From assembly GCF_014647455.2 (NCBI RefSeq), contig NZ_BMPF01000002.1, positions 654,015-718,014 on the forward strand: a stretch of 64,000 nucleotides of DNA, given 5' to 3'. A program made the translations under genes and the position numbers. The notes beneath the pieces were generated by a model, which saw only the letters and a list, made by a program, of their open reading frames with translations, searched no databases and was not told the DNA's origin. The stretch comes from Halarchaeum grantii. Its GTDB lineage: Archaea; Halobacteriota; Halobacteria; Halobacteriales; Halobacteriaceae. This document shows positions 11,370-19,956 of the stretch, piece after piece; positions within the stretch are counted from its first letter, which is position 1; each line of letters opens with the position of its first letter.

Positions 11370-12560
11370 GTGTCGTCCCGCCTCGCCCGCCTCCGCTCGC
11401 TCGACGTCCTCGCGGCGACGGCGCTCGTCTGGTTCCTCGCGAAGTTCCTCCGCTACGCGTTCCCGCCGCTCTTCCCCGCCCTCGGCGCGCGCTACGGCGT
11501 CACGGACGCCGCGCTCGGCACGGCGTTCACCGCGATGATGCTCGTCTACGCCGCCCTCCAGTTCCCCTCGGGCGCGCTCGCCGACCGTATCGGCGCGGCG
11601 CGCGTCATCACCGCCGGCGCGGTCGTCGCCGCCGGCGCGGCGCTCGCGCTCGCCGTCGACGTCCCCTTCCTCGCGCTCGCCGCCGGAATGGTGCTCGTCG
11701 GCCTCGGCACCGGCGTCCACAAGACCGTCGCCGTCGGGTTGCTCTCCGCCGTCTACCCGGACCGGACGGGCCGCGCGCTCGGCGTCCTCGACACGGTGGG
11801 GGCGTTCGGCGGCGTCGCCGCGCCCGCCGCCGTCGCCGTCCTGCTCGCGAGCGCGCGCTTCGACTGGCACGCGCTCTTCGCCGTCGCCGGCGTCGTCGGC
11901 CTCGCGCTCGCCGCGCTCGCCTACCCGCGAATGCGCGCCCGCGAACCCGCGCCCGCGGACCGGGATGACGACGGGGACGGCGTCCCGCTGGCGCGCTACG
12001 CCACGCTCTTCCGCGACCCGGCGTTCGCGGGGTTCGTCGCCGTCACCGTCTGCGCCGCCTTCGCCTACAACGGCGTCGTCGCGTTCCTCCCGCGCTTCCT
12101 CGAGTACGCCGGCCTCACGCCCGCGACCGCGAGCGCCGTCTACGGCGGCCTCTTCGTCGTCAGCCTCGTCCAGACCGTCACCGGCGACCTCGCGGACAGG
12201 GTGGGGCCGCTCGCGGTCGTCACCGGGACGCTCGCGCTCGCCGCGCTCGGCCTCTGCGCGCTCACCTTCGGCGGGTTCGGAACGGTCGGGCTGATCGCCG
12301 CCGTCGTCGTCTTCGGCCTCGGCGGCCACGGCTTCCGACCCGTCCGAGGCGCGTACCTGATGGCGCTCCTCCCCGCCGAGCGCTCCGGGGGCGGCCTCGG
12401 CGTCGTCCGGACCGTCCTGATGGGCGCGGGCGCGCTCGCGCCCGCTACGGTCGGCGTCCTCTCCACCTACGCCGATTTCACGGTCGCGTTCGGCGCGCTC
12501 TGCGTCGCGCTCGTCGGCGCGGCGGGCGGCGCCGCCGTCCTGCTCGCCGCCGACGGATGA
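11370..12560 (+). CDS. Major facilitator superfamily transporter
   Basis: 396 residues with about 12 hydrophobic segments. The loop 2-3 motif GALADRIGAARV matches the MFS signature G-x-L-A-D-R-x-G. The second half repeats it as GDLADRVGPLAV, as expected for two 6-helix bundles. A central acidic loop (PADRDDDGDG) joins the halves. The GTG start at 11370 is 27 bases after GTTTTAG, which indicates a leaderless mRNA. Substrate is unknown. Confidence 0.88.
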   Translation: MSSRLARLRSLDVLAATALVWFLAKFLRYAFPPLFPALGARYGVTDAALGTAFTAMMLVYAALQFPSGALADRIGAARVITAGAVVAAGAALALAVDVPFLALAAGMVLVGLGTGVHKTVAVGLLSAVYPDRTGRALGVLDTVGAFGGVAAPAAVAVLLASARFDWHALFAVAGVVGLALAALAYPRMRAREPAPADRDDDGDGVPLARYATLFRDPAFAGFVAVTVCAAFAYNGVVAFLPRFLEYAGLTPATASAVYGGLFVVSLVQTVTGDLADRVGPLAVVTGTLALAALGLCALTFGGFGTVGLIAAVVVFGLGGHGFRPVRGAYLMALLPAERSGGGLGVVRTVLMGAGALAPATVGVLSTYADFTVAFGALCVALVGAAGGAAVLLAADG

Positions 12561-12604
12561 GCGGCGGCCGGGGTATTTTACGGGGTGGGGCGTCTGCGTC
12601 CACC

Positions 12605-13174
12605 ATGAGCATCCGCGACGTCGCCGCCAGCGCCTACCGGGAGGCCGCGCCGGCGCTCGTCGCGAGCATGGTCGGGGGTCTCTTCGCGGGCGTCGTCCTC
12701 AGCGGGATGCGCGCCGAACTGCAGGCCGTGCCGGGGCTGCTCGTCTGCGTCCCCGCGCTCCTCGCGACGCGCGGGAACGTCTACGGCTCGCTCGGCGCAC
12801 GCCTCGCCACCGGCCTCCATCAGGGGCTGCTTCGGCCGCGCTTCGAGGCCGACGAGCGCCTCGTGAACGCCGCCGCCGCCGCGATGGCGAACGGCCTCCT
12901 CGCCTCCGTCGCCGCCGCCGTCCTCGCGTTCTGCGTGCTCCTCGCGCTCGGCCGCGAGGTCGCGTCGCTCGGCGTGCTCGCCGCGATAGCGTTCGTCGCC
13001 GGCCTCCTCTCCGGCGTCGTCCTCACCGTCGCCGTCGTCGCCGTCGTCGTCGTCGGCTTCAGGCGGGGGTACAACCCGGACGCGCTCGTCGGCCCGCTCG
13101 TCACCACCATCGGCGACGTCTTCGGCCTCGCCTTCCTCGTCGTCGCCGTTCGGCTCGTCCTGGGGGTGGCCTGA
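12605..13174 (+). CDS. MgtE/SLC41-type divalent cation transporter, first half-size gene
   Basis: 189 residues from ATG 12605, chosen because GTATTTTACGG lies ~28 bases upstream; an earlier in-frame ATG (12557) lies inside the preceding gene's end. About five hydrophobic helices carry the family hallmark P-x-L-L-A-T-R-G-N-V-Y-G-S-L-G-A-R-L near residues 55-70 and a late acidic kink (GDVFGL). There are no cytosolic N or CBS domains. The stop codon is followed directly by the start of a homologous gene, so the two chains probably form one transporter, likely for Mg2+ or similar. The substrate is inferred. Confidence 0.8.
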   Translation: MSIRDVAASAYREAAPALVASMVGGLFAGVVLSGMRAELQAVPGLLVCVPALLATRGNVYGSLGARLATGLHQGLLRPRFEADERLVNAAAAAMANGLLASVAAAVLAFCVLLALGREVASLGVLAAIAFVAGLLSGVVLTVAVVAVVVVGFRRGYNPDALVGPLVTTIGDVFGLAFLVVAVRLVLGVA

Positions 13175-13738
13175 GTGCCCGAGGAGTGGACCGTCTCGGC
13201 CATCGTCCGCGCGACCCTCCCGGTTCTCCTGGGGCTCACCGCCGTCGAGATCGGGAGCGGCCTCGTCCTCGAGAGCTTCGAGGCGACGCTCTACCGCCAC
13301 CCGAGCCTGCTCGTGTTAGTCCCGGTCACCATCGGCACCGCCGGGAACCTCGGGAGCATCCTCGCCTCCCGGCTCTCGACGTCCTTCCACCTCGGCACGC
13401 TCACCTTCGCCGCGACCGACGACGACCTCGCGGGGAACGCCCTCGCCACCGTCACGCTCGCGCTCACCGTCTTCCCGCTCGTCGGCGCGGGCGCGTGGGG
13501 CGCGACGGCGCTCACCGCCGCGCAGACCGACCTCGGCGTCTGGACCGTCGTCGCCGTCTCCTTCGCCTCGGGGGCCGTGCTCGCCCTGCTCGCGGTCGTC
13601 GTGACCGTGGTCGCGACCTACCTCGCCTATCGGCTCCGCCTCGACCCCGACGACGTCGTCATCCCCGTCGTCACGAACGTCTGCGACGTCCTCGGCATCG
13701 TCGTCCTCTTCGCCGTCGTGCAGCTGCTCGTGGGGTAG
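13175..13738 (+). CDS. MgtE/SLC41-type divalent cation transporter, second half-size gene
   Basis: 187 residues starting at GTG 13175, the base right after the upstream stop. It shows the matching hallmark P-V-T-I-G-T-A-G-N-L-G-S-I-L-A-S-R-L and a late N-V-C-D-V-L-G-I segment, parallel to its neighbour. Bacterial MgtE is one chain with a single five-helix domain working as a dimer; SLC41 proteins fuse two such units. Here the two units are separate but adjacent genes, consistent with an obligate heterodimer. Confidence 0.8.
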   Translation: MPEEWTVSAIVRATLPVLLGLTAVEIGSGLVLESFEATLYRHPSLLVLVPVTIGTAGNLGSILASRLSTSFHLGTLTFAATDDDLAGNALATVTLALTVFPLVGAGAWGATALTAAQTDLGVWTVVAVSFASGAVLALLAVVVTVVATYLAYRLRLDPDDVVIPVVTNVCDVLGIVVLFAVVQLLVG

Positions 13739-13786
13739 TCGGCGCGGAGCGACGCGCCTTTTGCGGCGCGCGCCCGTAGCCCGAGT

Positions 13787-14761
13787 ATGCTCGGCGTCCC
13801 CGTCGTCGACGTCCTCGAAGTCGTCCTCCCGCGGGTCGCCACGGTCGTCGCGTTCATCTCGGTCGGCGTCTTCGTCGCGAACCTCCTCGTGGACTTCGGC
13901 GCGGTGCGCTACGTCGCCGCGCTCGCGAAACCCCTCACCGGCCCCGCGAACCTCCCGAGCGAGGTCGGGAGCGCCATCCTCACCACCGCCGCCTCGACGA
14001 CCGCCGGCTACGGGATGCTCGCCGAGTTCCGCGAGTCCGGCGCGCTCGACGACCGCGCGACCCTCGTCGCCGTCACCATCAACACGTTCTTCGGCTTCGC
14101 CCAGCACGTCTTCACGTTCTACGCGCCCGTCCTCGTCCCCATCCTCGGCCTCCGAATGGGCCTCCTCTACGTCGGCTTCCGCGCGGGCATCGCGCTCGCC
14201 ATCACGGTCCTCGGCGTGCTCGCCGGCGCGCTGTTGCTCTCGGAGGCGAACGTCGACCGCGCGAAACTCGGGACCATCGACGCCGACGCCCCGGGCGAGG
14301 AGGCGAAATCGACGCGCGAGAAACTCCGCTCGGCCGCCGAAACGACCGCCTCGCGCCTCCGCTCGATTCTCCCGCGCTTGCTCGTCGTCTACCTCGTCCT
14401 CGAAGCCGTCCTGATGACGGTGGACGTGACGCGCCACACCGGGCCGCTGAACGAGGTAGCGGTGGCGGTCACCGGCCTCCCCGTCGAGAGCGTGCCCGTC
14501 GTCGTCGCCTTCACATTCAACACGACCGTCGGCGCGCTCACCGCCGCGAGCCTCGTCCCCGAGACGCTCACCGTCGAACAGGGCGTCGCGGCGATGCTGC
14601 TCGGCGGCGTCTTCTCCTTTGCCGTCTCGACGTTCAAGCGCTCGATCCCCTTCCAGTACGGTATCTGGGGGCCGACGTTCGGCTCGAAGGTCGTCGCCGT
14701 GAACGTTGCGACGAAAATCGTCTTCGTCGCGCTCGCGCTCGCCCTCCTCCTCGCCGTCTAG
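13787..14761 (+). CDS. Nucleoside-recognition (gate) domain membrane protein
   Basis: 324 residues with about eight membrane helices. The two gate repeats are visible: EVGSAILTTAASTTAGYGML (near 65-84) and TFNTTVGALTAASLVPE in the second half, separated by a charged cytosolic linker (EEAKSTREKLRSAAETT). The gate domain occurs in FeoB, SpmA/B and nucleoside transporters. The cargo is not known for archaeal members. The C terminus overlaps the convergent RNA-binding gene by 4 bases. Confidence 0.78.
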   Translation: MLGVPVVDVLEVVLPRVATVVAFISVGVFVANLLVDFGAVRYVAALAKPLTGPANLPSEVGSAILTTAASTTAGYGMLAEFRESGALDDRATLVAVTINTFFGFAQHVFTFYAPVLVPILGLRMGLLYVGFRAGIALAITVLGVLAGALLLSEANVDRAKLGTIDADAPGEEAKSTREKLRSAAETTASRLRSILPRLLVVYLVLEAVLMTVDVTRHTGPLNEVAVAVTGLPVESVPVVVAFTFNTTVGALTAASLVPETLTVEQGVAAMLLGGVFSFAVSTFKRSIPFQYGIWGPTFGSKVVAVNVATKIVFVALALALLLAV

Positions 14762-15168
14762 AGTTCGACGGGGTCGCCGTCCTCCGTCTCCGGCGCGAGG
14801 TACGTGATGAACTCCTCGACGTCGGGTTCGCGCACCGTCACCGCGACGTGGATGTCGCCGAGTTCCGCTGGTTTACCCACCGAGAAGTTCACGACGCCGC
14901 GAAAGGCCGCCTGCTTCTTCAGGTCGAACGCGAAGCCGGAGTCGGTGCGGCCGTCGAAGAACGTCGAGCGCGCCGTGTCGAGGATGCGCTGCTCGAAGAG
15001 GCACTCGCGGAACGCCTCGAGGTCGTGCGTCGAGGCCACCACCTCCTCGGAGCCGACCTCGACGTCCGCGTTCGGGAAGAGCTCCTCGACGGCGCGCGCG
15101 ACGCGGTCCGGCACCTCCGTCGCCTGCACGGGCGCGCGCACCTCGACGTCCACGCTGTAGACGGTCAC
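14758..15168 (-). CDS. UPF0201-family RNA-binding-domain protein
   Basis: 136 residues of an archaeal conserved family with an RNA-binding-like alpha/beta fold. Recognisable segments are VRAPVQATEVPDRV, the helix around LFPNADVEV, and the strongly conserved DLKKQAAFRGVVNF. Its ATG overlaps the stop of the UPF0200 kinase-like gene (ATGA), an arrangement often seen for this pair in archaea, which suggests linked functions. The cellular role is unknown. Confidence 0.82.
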   Translation of the reverse strand: MTVYSVDVEVRAPVQATEVPDRVARAVEELFPNADVEVGSEEVVASTHDLEAFRECLFEQRILDTARSTFFDGRTDSGFAFDLKKQAAFRGVVNFSVGKPAELGDIHVAVTVREPDVEEFITYLAPETEDGDPVEL

Positions 15169-15716
15169 GCCGCCTCACCCCGCAGGAGGTCGCGGACCGA
15201 CTCGTGGAACGACTCGAGGGTGTCCGTGTTCTCGATGGTGAGGTCGGCGGCCTCGATGGCCTCGCCCATCCCGAAGCCGAGCTCGCGCCGATCGCGCTCC
15301 TCGAGGCTCTCGCCGCCCTCGTCCGCCGTGGCGTCGCGGCCGCGCTGGCCGACGCGCTCGCGGCGCACCTCGAAGGGCGCGTGGACGTTCACGAGCAGGA
15401 ACGACTCGCCGAACGCCTCCTCGAAGCGCTCGACCTCCGCGTCCGAGCGGATGCCGTCCACGAGCACGACCTCGCTCCCGTCGAGGGCGTCCTCGATGAC
15501 GGGGAGGGAGGCGTCCGCGACGGCGGCCGGCCCGCCCTCCTCGCGCAGCGCCTGTGCCACGTCACCGTGGTGCGTCGTCGGGTCGAGGCCGCGCGCCTCG
15601 CACTCCCGACGGATGACGTCGCCCATCGTCACGACGGGCACGTCGAGTTCCTCCGCGACCGCCGCCGCCTCGCTCTTCCCGCTCCCCGGGAGACCGACGA
15701 TACCGATGACCTTCAT
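15165..15716 (-). CDS. UPF0200 P-loop kinase-like protein (dephospho-CoA kinase relative)
   Basis: 183 residues. P-loop GLPGSGKS at 8-15 followed by a nucleotide-kinase layout: VVTMGDVIRRE, a lid-like region GQRGRDATADEGG, and an RDRRELGFGMGEAI segment. UPF0200 proteins resemble dephospho-CoA and adenylate kinases. The substrate is unproven here; dephospho-CoA phosphorylation is a reasonable guess. First gene of a two-gene unit with the UPF0201 gene. Confidence 0.78.
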   Translation of the reverse strand: MKVIGIVGLPGSGKSEAAAVAEELDVPVVTMGDVIRRECEARGLDPTTHHGDVAQALREEGGPAAVADASLPVIEDALDGSEVVLVDGIRSDAEVERFEEAFGESFLLVNVHAPFEVRRERVGQRGRDATADEGGESLEERDRRELGFGMGEAIEAADLTIENTDTLESFHESVRDLLRGEAA

Positions 15717-15758
15717 ACGGGAGAGATAGCCGCGTCGGCGGTTTAAACACCAGCATCC

Positions 15759-15869
15759 CTACGTGACGTGCTCGCCGCAGCCGAGGCAGAGCGGCGGGTG
15801 ACAGGGCTTCGTCGTCGTCGTCCGCTGCGTCTCCTCGCACGTCGGACAGTACGCGGTGTCGTCGCTCAT
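15759..15869 (-). CDS. Zinc-ribbon microprotein (36 aa)
   Basis: Reads MSDDTAYCPTCEETQRTT and continues to CHPPLCLGCGEHVT. CPTC and CLGCG knuckles can bind one zinc, with an extra Cys-His between. Such one-domain zinc microproteins are common in haloarchaea and some affect motility, biofilm or stress. The ORF lies in the gap before the YccF gene on the same strand. Its small size rules out a confident family call, but two spaced CxxC pairs in 36 codons are unlikely by chance. Confidence 0.68.
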   Translation of the reverse strand: MSDDTAYCPTCEETQRTTTTKPCHPPLCLGCGEHVT

Positions 15870-15953
15870 ACCGGGTGTGCGCGGGAGAGCCACATATGCG
15901 TACGCCCTCCGGCAGGCGGACGGGACGCCGGCGCGGCCGGCGAGCGGGAGCGT

Positions 15954-16325
15954 TCAGAAGCGATAGAGCGACGTGACGTAGGGGAGTCTCCCGAACATCC
16001 AGATGGCGATCGGGAGGCCGACGACGGTGACGGCGAGGAACGCCGCGAGGTTCGCCCAGAGGAGGCTGGCCCACCAGCCGACGAGGACGAAGTAGACGGC
16101 GCGCAGGAGGAGGCCGTGCTGGCTTCCGCCGTCCTCGGCGTCGAGGTCCCGGGGCTCCTTGAGCGTGAGCGCGGTCGGAACGAGGTTGATGAGTTTGATG
16201 CCGATGGGGATGCCGACGACGGTGACGTTCAGGAACCACGCGACGTTGACGAGCACGGGCGTCGCCCACCAGCCGACGACAACGAACCAGAGCGCGCGAG
16301 CGAGGAACGAGCGTTGTTCGGCCAT
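15954..16325 (-). CDS. YccF-domain membrane protein
   Basis: 123 residues with an internal duplication. FVVVGWWATPVLVNVAW...NVTVVGIPIGIKLINLVP is mirrored by FVLVGWWASLLWANLAA...AVTVVGLPIAIWMFGRLP, a typical YccF arrangement. Each half has two hydrophobic helices, and a charged loop (KEPRDLDAEDGG) joins them. Function is unknown in bacteria and archaea. Confidence 0.8.
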   Translation of the reverse strand: MAEQRSFLARALWFVVVGWWATPVLVNVAWFLNVTVVGIPIGIKLINLVPTALTLKEPRDLDAEDGGSQHGLLLRAVYFVLVGWWASLLWANLAAFLAVTVVGLPIAIWMFGRLPYVTSLYRF

Positions 16326-16365
16326 ACCCAGTGGGAGGCGCCGCGAGGGGAAAACGTCGGGGGCG

Positions 16366-16563
16366 CTACGAGAGGCCGAGCCACCGCAGGAGGTCGAAGC
16401 CGACGCCGGTGACCCCGACGAGGCGATAGCCGAGGTAGATGCCGACGATGCCGACGATACCGGGGAGCGACGGCGGCGCGGGAATCGGCACGCGGAGGCC
16501 GGCGAAGAGCGCGCCGGTGCAGACGCCGACGACGAGCGCGGCGGCGACGAGTGTGGTGTTCAT
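16366..16563 (-). CDS. XapX-domain small membrane protein
   Basis: 65 residues, MNTTLVAAALVVGVCTGALF at the start. It contains the XapX hallmark LRVPIPAPPSLPGIVGIVGI-x-LGYRLVG: two helices with a proline-rich turn. Function is unknown; XapX proteins are short bacterial and archaeal membrane proteins. Confidence 0.78.
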   Translation of the reverse strand: MNTTLVAAALVVGVCTGALFAGLRVPIPAPPSLPGIVGIVGIYLGYRLVGVTGVGFDLLRWLGLS

Positions 16564-16622
16564 ACGCGTCGCGACGGCGGGCGCGAGGAAAAGGACGCCG
16601 AAGCGCGGCGCGGTGCGGTCGC

Positions 16623-16665
16623 GGTTCGGAGCGGTCCGGAGCGGTCGGGGTTCGGAGCGGTCCGG
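16623..16665. repeat. Direct repeat of 17 bases, 26-base period
   Basis: GGTTCGGAGCGGTCCGG occurs at 16623-16639 and again at 16649-16665, with further partial GCGGTCGG units between. It lies in the 231-base gap between the XapX gene start and tRNA-Arg, upstream of the two-hairpin element. Confidence 0.75.
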
Positions 16666-16698
16666 GAGTGGTGCGGAACCAGCGTACTCGCGCGACGC

Positions 16699-16793
16699 GC
16701 GAGTTTCACCGGTCGCCGAAGGCGACCGGCCTTTTTCTCCCGTGTTTTTGCGACGAGCGGTGCGCTCCGCGCACCCGAGTCGGAAAAACACGG
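16699..16793 (+). repeat. 95-bp two-hairpin element, copy 1
   Basis: Layout: connector GCGAGTTTCACC (16699-16710), hairpin 1 with 9-base arms (16709-16717 / 16721-16729, loop GAA), C2T5 run (16730-16736), then a nested hairpin 2. Its outer stem is CCGTGTTTTT (16740-16749) with AAAAACACGG (16784-16793), and its inner stem is GTGCGC/GCGCAC (16760-16765 / 16769-16774). The second copy at 33596-33690 has the same length and connectors but different, still paired stems. Hairpin 1 plus the T run resembles a terminator, but no plus-strand gene precedes it. On the minus strand hairpin 2 begins one base after the tRNA-Arg 3' end. Confidence 0.75.
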
Positions 16794-16794
16794 A

Positions 16795-16869
16795 CGGGCA
16801 CGAAGGGATTTGAACCCTCGCGCTTCTGGTTAGAAGCCAGACGCTCTGTCCGAACTGAGCTACGTGCCC
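16795..16869 (-). tRNA. tRNA-Arg (UCU anticodon)
   Basis: Cloverleaf on the minus strand: acceptor GGGCACG/CGTGCCC, D stem GCTC/GAGC, anticodon stem TCTGG/CCAGA around loop CTTCTAA (anticodon TCT), T arm GAGGG-TTCAAAT-CCCTT, discriminator G. CCA is not encoded and there is no intron. A CTTTTGCC promoter element lies about 27 bases upstream (16893-16900). Confidence 0.95.
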
Positions 16870-16920
16870 CACCGGGAGAGTACGCCGGAGGGGGCAAAAG
16901 ACGTTCGGGACGGGGTGGAC

Positions 16921-17070
16921 TCAGAGGAGACCGTCGACGTCGTCGAAGTCGCTGCGGCAGTAGGGGCACCGGTAGTTCGTCTCGAAGCCCGTCCGCTGGG
17001 CGACGGTCCGGGTTTGGAGTTCGTGCATCGCGATGCCGCGTTCGCACTCCGGACAGTCGAGCTTGGGCAC
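16921..17070 (-). CDS. Zinc-ribbon microprotein (49 aa)
   Basis: GTG start at 17070, reading V-P-K-L-D-C-P-E-C-E and ending DDVDGLL. Two knuckles, CPEC and CPYC, lie 26 residues apart around a basic segment and form a rubredoxin/zinc-ribbon type site. Location is the gap between tRNA-Arg and the CdpA-like gene, divergent from the latter. No partner is evident. Confidence 0.7.
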   Translation of the reverse strand: MPKLDCPECERGIAMHELQTRTVAQRTGFETNYRCPYCRSDFDDVDGLL

Positions 17071-17219
17071 GCGTGAGAGTCACACGCGCTACGCACTTAA
17101 ACGGTTGGCATTCGGATAGGTCGACGCGGCGCCGGCGGGCAGTCGGGCGGTTCGCGGCCGGCAGGGCTACCGGGCGAGGGGTGGCGAACAGTCTTAATGC
17201 ATGGCACTAGAGGAAGCGT

Positions 17220-18134
17220 ATGGAGCTAGATAGCAGGAGTCGGGTGGCGAACACGCTGGTCGAGACGTACAGGCGCTACGTCGGCGAACCGGACCGCCTC
17301 GCGGACGTCTACGTCGGGTTCGGGCTGTTCTTCGGCGGGGTGACGCTCGGCGTCGTCGGCGTGCTGATGTTCCTCTGGGCGACGACGATTCCCGCCGCGT
17401 CGCCGTTCCACTGGCAGTTGCGCGAGATCGCGGGCGCGCTCGCGCTCACGGGACTGCCGGCGTTCCTCCTGAGCATCCCGGTGCTCCTACCGGTGGACCG
17501 TCGCGCGACGTACGTCGCTGCCGTGGGGGGCGTCGTCTGCCTCGTCGGCGTCGGCGTCTTCGTCGCGAGCTACCCCCAGCACTGGAACGTACAGGGGACA
17601 ACCGACCACAGCACGCTCGGCGTCGTCGTCTACACGGCCGGCCTCGTCGGCCTCGTCGGCGCGGGCGGTGCGGGCCTCGTCTCCGACCGCGTGGAGCGCG
17701 CGCGCCTCGCCGGCGGCGGCAGTGGGACGGCGACGGACGCCGCGAGCGCGGACGACGGGGCGGGCGACGACCCGGCGGTGTCGGAGGCGGAGGTCGAACG
17801 CGACATCGAGGAGGCGATGTCGGACTCCGAGCTCTCGTGGGGCGGCGTCGAGAAGACGAACACGACGCGGCTCAACATCGACACCGGCGACGAGGACGTG
17901 GAGCGCTCGAACCTGACGACCGAGAACGCGAACGTCTCGCGGAGCGAGGGCGTCGATTCGGCCGTGAGCGGGCTCCAGAAGCTTCGCGGCGGCGAGTCGA
18001 CGGAGGAGACGGGCGAGGGCGCGGACGACCAGGTCGCGGCCTTACAGGAGCTCCGCCACCAGCAGGAGATGGAGGAGCTCGCGACCGAGGACGACGACGG
18101 CGTCATCGACCGCGTGAAGTCGCTCTTTCGCTAG
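17220..18134 (+). CDS. Four-helix membrane protein with long acidic tail (CdpA-like)
   Basis: 304 residues. The N-terminal 150 hold four membrane helices (about 36-58, 66-84, 90-110, 130-150). The rest is a cytosolic, Asp/Glu/Ser-rich tail with low complexity and a short conserved-looking end (AALQELRHQQEMEELATE...[10 protein letters not shown]). This layout, and the wording of the membrane part, resembles the haloarchaeal DUF7139 family, which as far as I recall includes the cell-division protein CdpA of Haloferax. The identification is from memory, not a search. It is convergent (4-base overlap) with a phosphoribosyltransferase, and salactin follows within 1 kb. Confidence 0.6.
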   Translation: MELDSRSRVANTLVETYRRYVGEPDRLADVYVGFGLFFGGVTLGVVGVLMFLWATTIPAASPFHWQLREIAGALALTGLPAFLLSIPVLLPVDRRATYVAAVGGVVCLVGVGVFVASYPQHWNVQGTTDHSTLGVVVYTAGLVGLVGAGGAGLVSDRVERARLAGGGSGTATDAASADDGAGDDPAVSEAEVERDIEEAMSDSELSWGGVEKTNTTRLNIDTGDEDVERSNLTTENANVSRSEGVDSAVSGLQKLRGGESTEETGEGADDQVAALQELRHQQEMEELATEDDDGVIDRVKSLFR

Positions 18135-18715
18135 GTCTCCGCGACGAAGAGGGGGAGCGTCGCGAGCGTCTCGACGGCCGGGTGTTCGCGGCCCTCGGCG
18201 AAGACGGCGGCGCGCGCCGCGACGGTGGCGTCGACGGTCTCGATGAGCGAGTCGAGCGACGCCATCGTCCCGCCGGTGGAGACGGCGTCGTCGACGAGCG
18301 CGACGCGCGCGCCGTCGAGTCGCTCCGCGTCCGCCCCGTCGAGAACGAGGCGCTGTTCGCCGGCGGTCGTGATGGAGTCGGCTGCGACGGAGACGGGGTC
18401 GCGCATGTACGATTTGACGCTCTTGCGAACGACGACGTACTCGACGCCGAGCTCGGCCGCGAGCGCCTGCGTGAGCGGGAGGGACTTCGCCTCCGGCGTG
18501 ACGAGGTAGTCGATGGCGGGGTCGCGGTCGGCGAGGCGGTCCGCGAGCGCCACGGCGGCCGACTCGACGAAGCGCGTCGTCCCGAGGACGAGGCGGGCGT
18601 CCGAGGCGACGTACGTGTCGTCGTCGACCGCGACGACGGGCAGGGTCCACTCCTCCCCGAACAGTTCGAGCGTGTAGGCGTCCCGGTCGCGATACGGGCG
18701 TTCGTAGCGAGTCAT
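18131..18715 (-). CDS. Phosphoribosyltransferase (purine salvage type)
   Basis: 194 residues. The PRPP-binding signature is [13 protein letters not shown] (about 138-150). An upstream flexible-loop region [13 protein letters not shown] and the PPi-loop-type TPEAKSLPL fit the adenine/hypoxanthine/xanthine PRTase class found in haloarchaea. It likely salvages a purine base to a nucleotide. Base specificity cannot be read from the sequence. Its ATG overlaps the stop of a 16-codon ORF. Confidence 0.83.
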   Translation of the reverse strand: MTRYERPYRDRDAYTLELFGEEWTLPVVAVDDDTYVASDARLVLGTTRFVESAAVALADRLADRDPAIDYLVTPEAKSLPLTQALAAELGVEYVVVRKSVKSYMRDPVSVAADSITTAGEQRLVLDGADAERLDGARVALVDDAVSTGGTMASLDSLIETVDATVAARAAVFAEGREHPAVETLATLPLFVAET

Positions 18716-18762
18716 CGCGGGCGGCCCCCGAGCGGGCGGTCGATGGGGTCGGCGTCGTGCAT
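18712..18762 (-). CDS. 16-codon leader ORF coupled to the phosphoribosyltransferase
   Basis: Encodes [16 protein letters not shown] and stops as ATGA over the phosphoribosyltransferase start. A TCTAACT element (18785-18791) sits 23-29 bases upstream, where a leaderless transcript beginning at this ATG would need its TATA box. It may serve only to deliver ribosomes to the next gene. Chance is possible because it is so short. Confidence 0.4.
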   Translation of the reverse strand: MHDADPIDRPLGGRPR

Positions 18763-18924
18763 ACCGAACGAACGGGCGCGACGCAGTTAGACGTTCACCC
18801 GGTCGCGGCCGCCGAACGGCGCGGCCGGGACTCGGGAGGCCTCCGGAGACCTCCCGAGGCGGACGGTCGAACAGTCATCGTTCGCTGCCATACTTTTAAG
18901 ATGAGCGGTTTCGAGCATTCGCGT

Positions 18925-19956
18925 ATGGCCAAAGGACTCGACGTCGGGACGATGAACCTCATTTCGGCGCGCCAGGAGGACGCCGACACGGTCTTCGTCC
19001 AGCAGCGCAACTCGTTCGTCGAACTCGACTACAGCGACATGGCGGACCAGATGCTCTCGCGAAGCGACGTCCTCCACATCAAGAAGGGCGATCAGGTCTA
19101 CGTCGTCGGCGACGACGCCCTGAACTTCGCGAACATCTTCAACCGCGAGACGCGGCGCCCGATGAAGGCGGGCATCCTCTCCTCCGACGAGAAGTCCGCC
19201 ATCCCGATGATCAAGCTCATCCTCCAGCAGGTCGTCGACGACCCCCAGCGCCCGAACGAGCGGCTGTTCTTCTCGACGCCCGCCGACCCCATCGACTCCG
19301 AGCTCTCCACGCTCTACCACCAGAAGACCCTCGAATCCATCCTCGGCGACATGGGCTACGACCCCGAGCCCATCAACGAGGGGATGGCGGTCATCTACAG
19401 CGAGCTCGCGGAGAACGACTTCACGGGCCTCGGCATCAGCTTCGGCGCGGGCATGACGAACGTCTGTCTCTCCTACTACGCCGTGCCCGTCATGCGCTTC
19501 TCCATCGCGCGCGGCGGCGACTGGATCGACGAGCAGGCGGCGCGCGCCACCGGGACGCCCGTCGACAAGGTCACCTCCACGAAGGAGGAGGACTTCCGCC
19601 TCGACTTCACGAGCGACGTCGGCGGCGTCGAGGGCGCGCTCGGCATCTACTACGAGAACCTCCTCGACTACGTCGTCGAGAACGTCGTGCAGGAGGTGGA
19701 CGAGGAGGACGTCGAGGAGGGCCTCGACGTGCCCGTCGTCGTCACCGGCGGCACCGCGAGCCCGGAGGGCTTCGAGGGCCTCTTCCGCGAGCGCCTCGCC
19801 GAAGCCGACCTCCCCTTCTCGGTGAGCGGCGTCCAGCGCGCGCGCCAGCCCCTCTACAGCGTCGCGCGCGGCGCGCTCGTCGCCGCCCGCTCCGAGGAGG
19901 GCGCGGCCGGCGGCGAAGGCGAGAGCGCCGACTCCGAGGCCGAAGCCGAGCAGTAA
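18925..19956 (+). CDS. Salactin, haloarchaeal actin homologue
   Basis: Filament-forming ATPase of the actin superfamily. 343 residues from ATG 18925, which follows a CTTTTAAG box (18893-18900) by ~27 bases; the in-frame ATG at 18901 would overlap the promoter. Actin-fold motifs: phosphate 1 GLDVGTMN (4-11), phosphate 2 [10 protein letters not shown] (~171-180), adenosine motif [13 protein letters not shown]. The C-terminal tail is Glu/Ala-rich and disordered. Salactin of Halobacterium salinarum forms dynamically unstable filaments and matters for chromosome segregation at low phosphate; by similarity the same role is inferred here. Confidence 0.88.
   Translation: MAKGLDVGTMNLISARQEDADTVFVQQRNSFVELDYSDMADQMLSRSDVLHIKKGDQVYVVGDDALNFANIFNRETRRPMKAGILSSDEKSAIPMIKLILQQVVDDPQRPNERLFFSTPADPIDSELSTLYHQKTLESILGDMGYDPEPINEGMAVIYSELAENDFTGLGISFGAGMTNVCLSYYAVPVMRFSIARGGDWIDEQAARATGTPVDKVTSTKEEDFRLDFTSDVGGVEGALGIYYENLLDYVVENVVQEVDEEDVEEGLDVPVVVTGGTASPEGFEGLFRERLAEADLPFSVSGVQRARQPLYSVARGALVAARSEEGAAGGEGESADSEAEAEQ

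Noticed and set aside
16709..16736. Hairpin 1 as a simple terminator of the XapX gene
   Set aside because: XapX is transcribed away on the other strand, and the T run is on the plus strand, so it cannot end that transcript.
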